NCBI RefSeq assembly: GCF_010730195.1
Contig: NZ_AP022613.1
Span: 3,534,001 to 3,598,000 of the forward strand
From: Mycobacterium conspicuum
Lineage (GTDB): Bacteria; Actinomycetota; Actinomycetes; Mycobacteriales; Mycobacteriaceae
Reading direction: 5' to 3'
DNA length: 64,000 bases
Shown here: piece after piece, positions 8,220 to 16,629 of the stretch
Position numbering within the stretch: position 1 is the stretch's first letter
Layout of the letters: every line of letters begins with the position of its first letter
The notes under the pieces: model-generated
Databases searched by the model: none
What the model saw: the letters and a program-made list of their open reading frames with translations, nothing else
Told to the model about the DNA's origin: nothing
Translations under genes and position numbers: made by a program

Positions 8220-9513
8220 GCGATTGGCGACGGCGGTGCTGTTGGTGGGGCTTCTCGTGGGCGCCGGCGCCTTCCTGGTTCGCGAGACGTTCTTTCGGCC
8301 GCTGACGATCACCGCCTATTTCCCGTCGGCGACCGGCATTTATGCCGGTGACGACGTCCGCGTGTCCGGCGTCAAGGTCGGCACCGTGTCGTCGGTGCAG
8401 CCCCAGCCGAGCCGGGCCAAGTTGGTCTTACGGGTCAATCGCGCCGTGCCGGTCCCGGCCGACGCGAAGGCGGTGATCGTCGCGCAGAATTTGGTGGCGG
8501 CGCGCTACGTCCAGCTCACGCCCGCCTACCACAAGACCGGACCCAAGATGCGTGACGGCGCGGTGATCGACCAAGACCGCACCGCGATACCCGTCGAATG
8601 GGACGAGGTCACCACGCAATTGACCCGGCTGGCAACCGATTTGGGGCCGTCAGGCCCGGTATCGTCGACGTCGGTCAGCCGGTTCATCGACAGCGCCGCC
8701 AACGCGCTGGACGGCAACGGCGAAAAGCTGCACCAGACCCTCGCGCAGCTGTCCGGGATCAGCCGCATTTTGGCCAACGGCAGCGGCAACATTGTCGATG
8801 TCATCAAGAACCTGCAAAACTTCGTCACCACGCTGCGCGACAGCAATCAACAGATCGTGCAATTCCAAAACCGGCTGGCGACGCTGAGCAGCGTGCTCAA
8901 CGACAGCCGATCCGATCTCGATGCGGCGCTGTCGAATCTGTCCGTCGCGGTCGGCGAGGTGAAACGCTTCATCGCCGGCAGCCGCGACAAGGCCGCCACG
9001 CAGCTGCAGCGGCTCGCCGATGTCACTCAGGTGCTCGTCGACCATCACCTGGATGTGGAAAACATCCTGCACGCCGCGCCCACCGCGTTCGCCAACGGTT
9101 ACAACATCTACAACCCCAACGTGCCCGGAGCCATGGGAAGCTTCATCATCCAAAACTTCGCCAATCCAACGCATTTCATCTGCGATGAGATCGGGGCGCT
9201 GGCCAACGTCACCGCGGGCGAAACGGGCAAGCTGTGCGCCGAATACCTCGGCCCCGGAGCCCGCACCGCGAACTTCAACGAGCTACCCATTCCGACCAAC
9301 CTGATCCTGCAACAGATCGCGAGTCCCGGCAAAATCATCTACGCCGAGCCGAATCTCGCGCCCGGCGCCGGGGGGCCGGCTCCGGGACCACCCGAGGCTC
9401 CCCCGGCAATTTCGGCGTACAACGGGATGAATGATTCGGCGCCGAAGAGCTTGTCCGACTTGTTGTTGCCGGCGGTAGGTCCGCCTCCCCCCGCTCAGGG
9501 GACCGCGCCGTGA
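8212..9513 (+). CDS. mceD: MceD-family protein
   Basis: A 433-aa Mce subunit. ATG 8212 overlaps the mceC stop by 8 bp and directly precedes a strong hydrophobic anchor (residues 6-26). The MlaD domain contains YAGDDVRVSGVKVGTVSSV and AAKYVQ-like NLVAARYVQLTP. A helical region follows, then a Pro/Gly/Ala-rich C-terminus common in mycobacterial MceD. It overlaps mceE by 4 bp (GTGA). Confidence 0.88.
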   Translation: MIRRLATAVLLVGLLVGAGAFLVRETFFRPLTITAYFPSATGIYAGDDVRVSGVKVGTVSSVQPQPSRAKLVLRVNRAVPVPADAKAVIVAQNLVAARYVQLTPAYHKTGPKMRDGAVIDQDRTAIPVEWDEVTTQLTRLATDLGPSGPVSSTSVSRFIDSAANALDGNGEKLHQTLAQLSGISRILANGSGNIVDVIKNLQNFVTTLRDSNQQIVQFQNRLATLSSVLNDSRSDLDAALSNLSVAVGEVKRFIAGSRDKAATQLQRLADVTQVLVDHHLDVENILHAAPTAFANGYNIYNPNVPGAMGSFIIQNFANPTHFICDEIGALANVTAGETGKLCAEYLGPGARTANFNELPIPTNLILQQIASPGKIIYAEPNLAPGAGGPAPGPPEAPPAISAYNGMNDSAPKSLSDLLLPAVGPPPPAQGTAP

Positions 9514-10712
9514 GCGTCACTCGGGCACTGGGCATCGCGGCATGCGCCGCCGCTGTCGGCGGCTGCGCGTTTCAGGGTGTCAACTCGCTGCCGCTGCCGG
9601 GCGCGGTGGGCCGCGGACCGCACGCCAACGTCTACCACATCGAGGTCGCGAATATCGGTACGCTGGAATCGAATTCGCCCGTGATGATGGCCGACGTCGT
9701 GGTGGGCAGCGTCGGCAAGATGCGGGTCCGGGGCGATCACGCCGACATCGAGGTCTCGGTCAAACCCGATGCCGTGGTGCCCGCGAACGCGGTAGCCACC
9801 GTCGGGCAGACCAGCTTGTTGGGTTCGATGCACGTCGAACTCAATCCCCCGCTCGGCCAGCGACCGCAGGGCCGGCTCGAGGCCGGGGCAACGATTCCGC
9901 TGGACAGGTCGTCATCGTATCCCTCTACGGAGCAGACGCTTTCGGCGCTTTCGGTCGTGCTGAACTCCGGAGGCCTGGGGCAGGTCGGCGACATCGTGCA
10001 CAACTTCAGCGCCGCGTTGTCCGGCCACGAGAACGACGTCCGGGAACTGTTGACGCGGCTCGACGACTTCGTCGGAGTGTTGGATCAGCAGCGCGAGAAG
10101 ATCATCGCGTCCATCGACGCGTTGAACCGACTCGCCGGCACGTTCGCGTCGCAGCGCGAGGTGATTTCGGACGCGCTGCGCAAGATACCGCCGGCGCTGG
10201 ATGTGTTGATTCGGGAACGCCCACGCTTGACCGCCGCGCTGGAAAAGCTGCACGTCTTCAGCGATACCGCGACCCGGCTGGTCAACGACACCCAGGCCGA
10301 CCTGGTCAAGAATCTGCAAAATCTCGAGCCGACCATCCGCGCGCTCGTCGACGTGGGACCGGAGCTGCCCATTCTGCTGGGCTACATCCCCACCTTCCCG
10401 TTCACCCAGAACTTCGTCGACCGCGCCATCCGCGGCGACTACTTCAATGTCTTCGCCGTCATCGACATGACCGTGCCCCGGTTGAAGAGAACGATCGGCG
10501 GCGGCACCCGCTGGGGAGATCCCGACGCGCCGCTGGTGCCCGCCCCGGGCGATCCGTGGTATCAGAGCTACACCAGGGACCCGATGAGCGTGGGCCTCAC
10601 CCCGCCGGCGCTGCCGGGATCCGGGCCGCCGGCCGCGGCGCCGCCGCCGCCGGCGTTCGCGGGGTCCGACATGAGTCCCATTGCGCCGCTTGATCATCCG
10701 GGACCCGGCTGA
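9510..10712 (+). CDS. mceE: MceE-family lipoprotein
   Basis: A 400-aa Mce subunit and the predicted lipoprotein of the complex (the Lpr position). The short signal peptide ends in the lipobox VGGC with Cys about residue 19. The MlaD domain contains SPVMMADVVVGSVGKM and TVGQTSLLGSMHVEL, followed by a helical tail and a Pro/Ala-rich C-terminus. A lipidated fifth gene agrees with canonical mce operon order, which supports the A-F lettering. GTG start overlaps mceD; its stop overlaps mceF as TGATG. Confidence 0.9.
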   Translation: MSVTRALGIAACAAAVGGCAFQGVNSLPLPGAVGRGPHANVYHIEVANIGTLESNSPVMMADVVVGSVGKMRVRGDHADIEVSVKPDAVVPANAVATVGQTSLLGSMHVELNPPLGQRPQGRLEAGATIPLDRSSSYPSTEQTLSALSVVLNSGGLGQVGDIVHNFSAALSGHENDVRELLTRLDDFVGVLDQQREKIIASIDALNRLAGTFASQREVISDALRKIPPALDVLIRERPRLTAALEKLHVFSDTATRLVNDTQADLVKNLQNLEPTIRALVDVGPELPILLGYIPTFPFTQNFVDRAIRGDYFNVFAVIDMTVPRLKRTIGGGTRWGDPDAPLVPAPGDPWYQSYTRDPMSVGLTPPALPGSGPPAAAPPPPAFAGSDMSPIAPLDHPGPG

Positions 10713-12277
10713 TGCTCACGCGTTTCGTCCGGATTCAGCTGGCGATCTTCATCGCCGTCGGGCTCACCGGCATGGCGGCGATGTTCTTCGAGTACATGCA
10801 GGTGCCGACGCTGCTCGGGATCGGCAAGCTCAACGTGAAGCTGGAGTTGCCCGAAACCGGCGGCCTGTACCGGTTCAGCAACGTCACCTACCGGGGCGTG
10901 CAGATCGGCAAGGTGACCGCCGTGGGTCCGACGGCCGACGGTGCCGAGGCGACGCTGGCGATCGACACCTCGCCGAAGATTCCGGCCGATGTGCACGCCG
11001 CGGTGCGCAGCATTTCCGCGGTCGGCGAGCAATACATCGACCTGGTGCCGCGCTCGGAATCGGGACCCTACCTGCGCGACGGGTCGGTGATCCAGGCGCG
11101 TGACACCTCCATCCCGCCACCCGTGGGGCCGATGCTGGACAAGCTCAGCGCGCTGACCGACAGCATCCCCAAAGACAAACTCTCCCAACTGCTCGACGAA
11201 TCATTCAGGGGTTTCAACGGATCCGGCTACGACCTGCAGACCCTGCTCGACTCATCGACCAGAATCTCGCACGACGCTAACGACACCGCCGGCCATACCC
11301 GCGCGCTGGCCGATGACGCCGTCCCGTTCCTGGATGCGCAGACCCAGACCAGCGATGCGACGCGGCGCTGGGCGCACAACCTGGCCGGTGTCACCGATCA
11401 GTTGGTGACCGACGATCCGCAGTTTCGCAAGCTGCTGCGCACCGGACCCGATTTCTCCCAAGAGGTTTCGCGGCTGCTGACCCAGTTGAAGCCCACCCTG
11501 CCGGTGTTGCTGGCCAACCTGACGACCATCGGCCAGATTGGCGTGACCTACCATCCGTCGCTGGAGCAACTGCTGGTGTTGCTGCCCCCGACGGTCGCGG
11601 CGTACAGCTCCTATGGCGTCACCAACAACCCGACCGGGCTGGCCGTCGGCGGATTCACCCTGACGATCGCCGACCCGCCCGCGTGCACGGTGGGATTCCT
11701 GCCGCCCTCGCAGTGGCGTTCGCCGGCCGACACCACCACGATCGACACCCCCGACAACCTGTATTGCAAACTGCCGCAAGACGCTCCCATCGCCGTGCGC
11801 GGCGTGCGCAACAATCCGTGCATGGGCCACCCGGGAAAGCGGGCGCCGACGGTCGAGATCTGCAACAGCGACAAGCCCTACGAGCCGTTGGCGATGCGGC
11901 AGCACGTGCTGGGGCCGTCGCCGCTGGACCCGAATCTGTTGGCGCAGGGTGTGCCACCCGACGACCGGGTGACGGTCCCGCCACACATTTTCGGTCCGTT
12001 GGACGGGACGCCCCTGCCGCCGGGAGCGACGCCGGCCGGAACACCGCCGGGGCCGCCACCGCCGGGGTCGGTGAACCAACCGCCGACGGCGCCAAGTGCG
12101 TTCGTGCCCAACGGTTCTGGGCCTTCGGTGGCCACCGCTCGTTATGACCCAGCGACCGGGCGGTACGTCACCCCCGACGGTCTGATGTTCCGGCAGGCTG
12201 ACCTGGCGCGGTCGTCAAAACCGAAGACGTGGAAGGACATGGTGCTTACCGCAGCCGGTCCCGCTGGTCCACGCTGA
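10712..12277 (+). CDS. mceF: MceF-family protein
   Basis: A 521-aa terminal Mce subunit with an N-terminal anchor (about residues 8-27), the MlaD domain (RFSNVTYRGVQIGKVTAV, then AVGEQYIDLVP), a helical tail and a long Pro-rich, low-complexity C-terminus typical of MceF. No mce-associated (mas) genes follow; a vapBC pair begins about 40 bp downstream. Confidence 0.88.
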   Translation: MLTRFVRIQLAIFIAVGLTGMAAMFFEYMQVPTLLGIGKLNVKLELPETGGLYRFSNVTYRGVQIGKVTAVGPTADGAEATLAIDTSPKIPADVHAAVRSISAVGEQYIDLVPRSESGPYLRDGSVIQARDTSIPPPVGPMLDKLSALTDSIPKDKLSQLLDESFRGFNGSGYDLQTLLDSSTRISHDANDTAGHTRALADDAVPFLDAQTQTSDATRRWAHNLAGVTDQLVTDDPQFRKLLRTGPDFSQEVSRLLTQLKPTLPVLLANLTTIGQIGVTYHPSLEQLLVLLPPTVAAYSSYGVTNNPTGLAVGGFTLTIADPPACTVGFLPPSQWRSPADTTTIDTPDNLYCKLPQDAPIAVRGVRNNPCMGHPGKRAPTVEICNSDKPYEPLAMRQHVLGPSPLDPNLLAQGVPPDDRVTVPPHIFGPLDGTPLPPGATPAGTPPGPPPPGSVNQPPTAPSAFVPNGSGPSVATARYDPATGRYVTPDGLMFRQADLARSSKPKTWKDMVLTAAGPAGPR

Positions 12278-12282
12278 CCCCG

Positions 12283-12319
12283 ATGGTAGAAGTTAGGTCT
12301 CAATGGTACCATCTACCAT
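12283..12319. promoter_or_regulatory. vapB: VapB operator candidate
   Basis: ATGGTAGA (12283-12290) and TCTACCAT (12312-12319) form a perfect 8-bp inverted repeat. A 10-bp palindrome ATGGTACCAT (12303-12312) lies between. The antitoxin ATG follows the right arm immediately with no room for a ribosome-binding site, suggesting a leaderless, autoregulated transcript. Confidence 0.55.
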
Positions 12320-12580
12320 ATGGCGCTGAACATCAAAGATCCCGAGGTGGACCGGCTCGCGAACGAACTCGCGACACGGCTTCAAACGAACAAAACCGAC
12401 GCCATTCGCCGAGCCCTTCGTGCCCAGCTTGGACTGTTGGAATCGCGCGCTGGCGACCGCGAAACACAGCTCTTGGACGTGATGCGCACCGAAATCTGGC
12501 CGTTACTCACCGACCGCAGCCCGATCACCAAGCGCGAACGCGAGGAAATCCTTGGCTATGACGCCGATACCGGAGTCTGA
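12320..12580 (+). CDS. vapB: VapB-type antitoxin
   Basis: An 86-aa antitoxin of the Rv0623-like group. The N-terminal [18 protein letters not shown] leads into a helix-rich DNA-binding region, and the C-terminus ([11 protein letters not shown]) is the usual toxin-binding tail. It is 8 bp upstream of a PIN-domain toxin and should neutralise it and repress the pair. The start directly abuts the inverted-repeat operator. Confidence 0.88.
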   Translation: MALNIKDPEVDRLANELATRLQTNKTDAIRRALRAQLGLLESRAGDRETQLLDVMRTEIWPLLTDRSPITKREREEILGYDADTGV

Positions 12581-12588
12581 GCGCCACG

Positions 12589-13017
12589 ATGATGATCGAC
12601 ACAAGCGCCATCGTGGCGCTGGTTCAAGACGAGGAACCTTACGCCACCCAGGTGGTCGCCGCGCTGGCCAACGCCCGCGAACGGGTCATGTCGGCACCCA
12701 CGGTGGCCGAATGCTTAATCGTCTTGACCGCCCGTCATGGTCCGTTGGCGCGCACCGTTTTTGAACGCCTACGCAACGAAATCTCCTTAGGCGTAGTTCA
12801 TTTCACTGAAGAACATGCCACAGCGGCTCAACGGGCCTTCTTGCAGTACGGTAAGGGTCGGCACCCCGCGGCTCTGAACTTCGGAGACTGCATGACTTAT
12901 GCGGCCGCCCAGCTGAGCCGCGAACCACTGTTAGCCATCGGCAATGCCTTCGCCCAGACCGACCTCGAATTCAGCGGCGTCATCGGCTACTGGCCCGCAC
13001 CGGGCAGGCCCAGCTAG
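12589..13017 (+). CDS. vapC: VapC PIN-domain ribonuclease toxin
   Basis: A 142-aa PIN-domain endoribonuclease. It shows the early Asp in [10 protein letters not shown], the conserved Glu in TVAECLIVL, and the acidic [11 protein letters not shown] motif with the downstream TDLEF Asp, so the metal-binding residues are intact. A second ATG lies one codon in. Its 3' end meets the convergent vapC remnant on the other strand. Confidence 0.88.
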   Translation: MMIDTSAIVALVQDEEPYATQVVAALANARERVMSAPTVAECLIVLTARHGPLARTVFERLRNEISLGVVHFTEEHATAAQRAFLQYGKGRHPAALNFGDCMTYAAAQLSREPLLAIGNAFAQTDLEFSGVIGYWPAPGRPS

Positions 13018-13169
13018 GACAGGGCTTGGCGGCCAGTTGCGCGCCGGACTTCTGCGTCAGTCACCAATGGTGCGACCCTCTGGGATGAGCGAATCGTCGA
13101 GTTGGCGGCGGCTCTCGGTCGCGATAAATACCGAGGTGTCGAGCACTCCTGTGGCCGGCGTGGCGTCAT
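13014..13169 (-). pseudogene. Frameshifted, truncated vapC remnant
   Basis: Directly downstream of the Phd antitoxin, one frame reads VLDTSVFIATESRRQLDDS (a PIN-domain start, from GTG 13146) and stops after about 30 residues. The homology continues in another frame as RVAPLVTDAEVRRA, matching the second PIN strand/helix, and ends at 13014. The coupled ATG at 13169 is in that other frame. The toxin is therefore broken by at least one frameshift and lacks about two thirds of its length. Confidence 0.65.
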
Positions 13170-13426
13170 CGGATCAGACCGAGATCGTCGGTGGTGTCGC
13201 CTGCCAGAGCCGCCAGGTCGTCGGGTAACCCGGGATCGGCTTGAGCGCGGCGCAATCGCGACAGGAACTCTGTTTTGTACAACCAACCCCGACGTTGCGG
13301 TCGGACTGCGGTGAGAACAGCGACAGGACGGCCGTTAACAGTCATGGTGACGTCCTCCCCTGCACGCACACGCGGCAGCACGCCCGCGGTGTCGTTGCGC
13401 AACTGACGGGACGCCACTTCGGACAT
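13166..13426 (-). CDS. Phd/YefM-family antitoxin (toxin decayed)
   Basis: An 86-aa antitoxin starting at ATG 13426 with the Phd signature: SRQLRNDTAGVLPRVRAGE followed by TMTVNGRPVAVL, then a basic, toxin-binding C-terminus. The frame is open far upstream only because of the repeat region. Its PIN toxin is a frameshifted stub, so this is an orphaned antitoxin that may still bind DNA or neutralise related toxins. Confidence 0.8.
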   Translation of the reverse strand: MSEVASRQLRNDTAGVLPRVRAGEDVTMTVNGRPVAVLTAVRPQRRGWLYKTEFLSRLRRAQADPGLPDDLAALAGDTTDDLGLIR

Positions 13427-13513
13427 GCTACGAACGTAGGAATGGGCGCGTTGTGGTGGAGGTGCATCGTGGCGCGTCAACGTGCGGCGCGCTCCGACTG
13501 ACATGATGAGCTG

Positions 13514-13942
13514 GTGACACTCCTGACCGACTCGGTGGTCTCGTCTGAAAGCGGCTCGATTGTGGGCTCGATCGCCACCATGGACAGCGTCGCCGTGGCC
13601 GGGTCGGTCGCCACCGGAGGCAGCGTCGCGGTCGCGGGTTCGGTGGCGACCGCGGGCAGCGTCGCGGTGGCCGGTTCGGCGGGCACCGCGGGCAGCGTCG
13701 CGGTGGCGGGTTCGGCGGGCACGGCGGGCAGCGTCGGTGTGGTCACCAGTCTCTTGACCGTGCTGTGTCTTTTTGTGCGCGAGTGCGTGGCGTGCGTGGC
13801 ATGCATCGCCTGCACCCGCTGCATCGGCTGTGTCGCCTGTGTGCGCTGCGTCGACTGCGTCGGGTGCGTCGGTTGCGTCAACTGTTCGGGATTGCGCAAT
13901 GTCAAGGGCGCCCGCAACCTTGCGGTTCAGCCCGCCGGGTGA
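13514..13942 (+). CDS. Doubtful open frame across tandem repeats
   Basis: A 142-codon frame from GTG 13514 would encode a (VAVAGSxxTAGS)n segment followed by (CVxC-like) Cys-rich repeats. Other frames, including one on the minus strand rich in Thr/Gln/Pro, are also open because both repeat units are multiples of three. There is no convincing ribosome-binding site. I list it because repeats of this kind are sometimes annotated; I think it is more likely a repeat locus than a gene. Confidence 0.2.
   Translation: MTLLTDSVVSSESGSIVGSIATMDSVAVAGSVATGGSVAVAGSVATAGSVAVAGSAGTAGSVAVAGSAGTAGSVGVVTSLLTVLCLFVRECVACVACIACTRCIGCVACVRCVDCVGCVGCVNCSGLRNVKGARNLAVQPAG
13556..13740. repeat. 36-bp tandem repeat, about 4.5-5 copies
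   Basis: Four full units run from 13586 to 13729 (unit starting AGCGTCGCGGTGGCCGGTTC). A partial unit precedes them and another follows. The units differ at several positions, mostly by third-base-type changes. It is VNTR-like in form. Confidence 0.85.
13784..13888. repeat. 9-bp tandem repeat, about 11 copies
   Basis: Units of the form TGCGTCGNN (variants TGCATCGCC, TGTGTCGCC, TGCGTCAAC) run from 13784 to about 13882 with a trailing partial unit. The array lies about 45 bp after the 36-bp repeat. Repeat-length variation would leave reading frames open. Confidence 0.85.
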
Positions 13943-14052
13943 ATTCCTACCCAACAGACGGCCAATCGCTAGTCGGCGTAGGCACACGCGTGTAACGTCC
14001 GCAATCACTGGTCGTCAAATCTGTGCTAACTCTCGGATTTTTTGGGGGTGCC

Positions 14053-15327
14053 ATGAGCACATCCGAGGTGTCCGCTCCGTGGATCACAACCGATACGGAC
14101 GAGGTCGTGGTGTCGCTCCACGACGAGACCCTGTTGGTCGGCGGTGACGACGCGGCTGTCGAGTCCTATTTGGTGCGGCTGCGGGCGGCCGCCGGGTACG
14201 CCATGCGCGTCGCCGGGGTCGAGCGCGCCTCGCTCACGAACGCGGCGGGCAGGCTGGGCTCGCTACTGGCCGACTCCGGCCGGTACGTGCAGCTGCATCG
14301 CGACAGCCTCGATGCATTGAAGGACGCCAATCTAATTCCCTTGGGCGACGGCTGCTTTCGGATGACGACGGACGCTGACGCCGGCCAGTTCCTGGCACCG
14401 CTGCGGTGGCGACCGGCGGGGCTCGGCCCGGAAGCGATGATGTCGGCGCAGATGATCGCGGTGCAGGTGGCGCTGACGTCCGCGGTGGCCCAGGTGGAAG
14501 ACGCCGTCCGGCGCGTGGAAGACAAAGTCGAGTCGGTGCTCGAAGTGGCCCGGGCACAGCGGGCCGGCGACGTGCTCGGCAATAGTCTGACGATTTCGTG
14601 GATGGTGGAATCGCTGGACAAGTACGGGTCGCTGCCCGATGCGTACTGGGATTCGGTGGCCGCCTTGGGACCGGCGCTCAACGTGACCGTCGAGCAATTA
14701 CGCAACCATGTCAGACGCGTCCTGGCCTCCTTCGATCAGGCCCTGGGCGTGCAGCACCGCGCCGGAAAGCTGCGAAACGCGCTCAACGACAACCGACTTG
14801 GTGACACGTTGAGATTGCTGGTTATCGCCGAAGGCGCGCTGCACCAATGGCAGCGCCTCAACCTCGCGCGAATCGAGGCGACGCAACCCGAGCAGCTGCT
14901 GCGAGCGATCGATGAGGCTCGTGAGCTCGTCGACGGGCATCTCCGCGAAGACGTCTCTATCTACGGCTGCGCGCGGGAAGTGCTCGACCGGTTCGTCAAG
15001 CCGGCCACTTTCGACGGCTTCCGATTCTGGTCGGTGCGCGAGTTGGCCCGACACGGTTGCGCCGTGCGCGACGAATTCGACAATTTCGCCAAGGCCCGCC
15101 ACCACCAGGTCGAGGCCTGGGAGGACTTTCACGTTCCCAGCGTCCTGGATGCCGCATTCGCCACCATCGGAGCCGCCGCGAGCACCACCAACCGCGCACT
15201 CGCGATCGTCGGCCGCGGGCTGGTGTTCCTGGGGGCACAGCTGGCCGAGCCGTTCCGGGGCAAACCTAACGAAGCCGAGCCAGATGTGGTCGGCGCAGGA
15301 CTTGAGGAACCCGTTCCGTCGGGCTGA
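14053..15327 (+). CDS. Hypothetical protein, helix-rich, 424 aa
   Basis: I do not recognise the family. ATG 14053 follows a GGGGG run by four bases and is preferred over an upstream GTG. The protein is soluble and mostly helical. The N-terminal 125 residues look like a small alpha/beta domain; the middle (about residues 130-270) is rich in charged heptads (AVAQVEDAVRRVEDKVESVLE) and may be coiled-coil; the C-terminus includes a hydrophobic stretch (ALAIVGRGLVFLGAQLAEPF) that could touch membrane. It stands alone between the tandem repeats and the 21-bp repeat region. Confidence 0.75.
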   Translation: MSTSEVSAPWITTDTDEVVVSLHDETLLVGGDDAAVESYLVRLRAAAGYAMRVAGVERASLTNAAGRLGSLLADSGRYVQLHRDSLDALKDANLIPLGDGCFRMTTDADAGQFLAPLRWRPAGLGPEAMMSAQMIAVQVALTSAVAQVEDAVRRVEDKVESVLEVARAQRAGDVLGNSLTISWMVESLDKYGSLPDAYWDSVAALGPALNVTVEQLRNHVRRVLASFDQALGVQHRAGKLRNALNDNRLGDTLRLLVIAEGALHQWQRLNLARIEATQPEQLLRAIDEARELVDGHLREDVSIYGCAREVLDRFVKPATFDGFRFWSVRELARHGCAVRDEFDNFAKARHHQVEAWEDFHVPSVLDAAFATIGAAASTTNRALAIVGRGLVFLGAQLAEPFRGKPNEAEPDVVGAGLEEPVPSG

Positions 15328-15398
15328 ACACGCGACGCGCCGGCGCCGGCGTTTTCTCACCTTTCACAGTGGCCACTGGCGGGGCGGCATACGACTAA

Positions 15399-15512
15399 TT
15401 GTCCGCCTCTGAGCGACAATGTCGGGCGGTGCTGGCGGTGGTCGTGAAGCTCAGATCCCTTGGGCGCCAGTTCGGCTCGTGTTCAACCCGGTTGTCGCTC
15501 AGAGGTGGACAA
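15399..15512. repeat. Inverted pair of a 21-bp motif
   Basis: TTGTCCGCCTCTGAGCGACAA (21 bp) at 15399-15419 is repeated in inverted orientation at 15492-15512 with a single mismatch, enclosing 72 bp without a recognisable gene. The 331 bp between the gene ending at 15327 and the pseudogene ending at 15659 hold nothing else I recognise. It could be a MITE-like element or the ends of a decayed insertion element. Confidence 0.6.
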
Positions 15513-15649
15513 ACAGTCGAGTGTCCCGGGAGCCGGGACGCTTGGGGCGGATGTGACTACCGAAGCGAAGGTAGCGAGCCAGGGATGCTGAGACCGCCGC
15601 CTTCTTGCATTTCGGAACATTGTGCGGAATTTCCCACTTGTCACAACCT

Positions 15650-15670
15650 TTGTCCACCTCACAGCGACAA
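15650..15670. repeat. Third copy of the 21-bp motif
   Basis: TTGTCCACCTCACAGCGACA plus A at 15650-15670 matches the 15399 copy at all but three positions in the same orientation. It overlaps the 3' end of the zeta-toxin-like pseudogene. Confidence 0.6.
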
Positions 15671-15920
15671 CTTTTTACGCGCGCGAGCTTGTCGCCGCAG
15701 GTGCAGCACGGCGTCCGCGGAGTTGTCGTAGACCTTCACTTCGGTCAGCACGGGCAGCAGTGGCGGATCGCGTCTTCGGGAATGTCATGCCCGCCGGCAC
15801 GGACGCGTTGGCGGACCCGGTCAATGTGCGCGTCGGCGCTGGCCAGCCCGACGTAGAAGACGCGGACCTCGATGCCCCGCGAGAGGCCTCGGCGATCAGC
15901 CGCGGCACTTCTATATTTAT
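15659..15920 (-). pseudogene. Zeta-toxin-like P-loop kinase remnant
   Basis: Only the C-terminal third can be recognised. One frame reads EVRVFYVGLASADAHIDRV, continues through RVRAGGHDIPEDAIR, then stops at CCPC. The next frame continues LLPVLTEVKVYDNSADAVL to the stop at 15659. The junction appears to lack the residues usually found between AIR(R)RY and LLP, so it is a small deletion with a frameshift. The 5' part (LIAEASRG) is in yet another frame and the Walker A region is missing. Intact relatives are zeta-toxin / AAA_33-type kinases common in actinobacteria. It is certainly non-functional. Confidence 0.7.
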
Positions 15921-15937
15921 GTGCGGATCAGGCAATT

Positions 15938-16339
15938 TCAGCTTTCCGTGGGGATGAGCACCGCGACGTCGTCGTGCAGGTGCGCTAAGCCGCTATCAAG
16001 AGTGGCCAGCTGACCCTTGTGGCTGCGTGCGAGCTGCGCGAGGTAGGCATCCGTTATCTGTCGGTGACCGACCACACCGCCGACGTCGACGTCGGCGAAA
16101 GAGACAGCGTCAGGCCAGAACTCGTGGCCGTTCGCACTCCGGACTGCGGCGACGACTTCGCGAGCGGCCGTCGCGGACTGACCCGTCCGGACCAGGAACC
16201 GAACAAGTCTCCCCTGTGTGATCGGGCACGTGGCGAATTCTGTCCAGGATGCCGATAGCCATTCCGCGGCGGCGTCGTGATGCACATGCTCGCTGACGAC
16301 CAGTGCAATGAGCACGTTCGCGTCAAGCAGCGCCGTCAC
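15938..16339 (-). CDS. vapC: VapC PIN-domain ribonuclease toxin
   Basis: A 133-aa PIN-domain toxin with the first acidic residue in ALLDANVLIAL, the central region ending SFADVDVGGV and the late ITDAYLAQLARSH and TLDSGLAHL motifs, the order typical of VapC. GTG 16339 overlaps the antitoxin stop in a GTGA. It should cleave a specific RNA (often a tRNA or rRNA in mycobacteria); the target is not predictable. Confidence 0.88.
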   Translation of the reverse strand: MTALLDANVLIALVVSEHVHHDAAAEWLSASWTEFATCPITQGRLVRFLVRTGQSATAAREVVAAVRSANGHEFWPDAVSFADVDVGGVVGHRQITDAYLAQLARSHKGQLATLDSGLAHLHDDVAVLIPTES

Positions 16340-16566
16340 TCCTCATCCTCCAATGACCGCACGTCCTCCGACGTCACGACCGTCCCCACGCTGACAACAG
16401 GCAAGCCCGTCCGTGGATCTATCGAGATCTCGGCGGTGCCGGCGGCGGCACGCAGGCCGCGACGCATGAGGTCGGCGACGGTTTCGCTCAGCGTCCGGTG
16501 GGTGTCCCGCGCGATCGACAGCGCCTGTTTGTGCAGGTCGGCGGGGAGATCGATGGTGGTACGCAC
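16336..16566 (-). CDS. vapB: VapB-type ribbon-helix-helix antitoxin
   Basis: A 76-aa antitoxin. GTG 16566 is chosen because AGGA lies six bases upstream, although the frame continues to an ATG at 16599 inside the palindrome. VRTTIDLPADLHKQALSIA is a canonical RHH strand-helix, followed by TLSETVADLMRRGL; the acidic tail (SLEDEE) overlaps the toxin start. Confidence 0.85.
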   Translation of the reverse strand: MRTTIDLPADLHKQALSIARDTHRTLSETVADLMRRGLRAAAGTAEISIDPRTGLPVVSVGTVVTSEDVRSLEDEE

Positions 16567-16582
16567 GCCACATCCTAGCATC

Positions 16583-16600
16583 TGTGCATCATGATGCATA
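16583..16600. promoter_or_regulatory. VapB operator candidate
   Basis: TGCATCATGATGCA at 16585-16598 is a perfect 14-bp palindrome, with a further T/A pair outside a single mismatch. It lies just upstream of the antitoxin GTG, the usual site of autoregulation. Confidence 0.5.
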
Positions 16601-16629
16601 GATGCGCCGAGCGAGCTCGGGGCGTCCGA

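Noticed and set aside
13556..13888. CRISPR-like array
   Set aside because: Units are directly adjacent with no unique spacers, and no cas genes are present.
13427..14008. Long N-terminal extension of the Phd antitoxin
   Set aside because: It comes from the tandem repeats being open in most frames; the antitoxin signature starts at ATG 13426.
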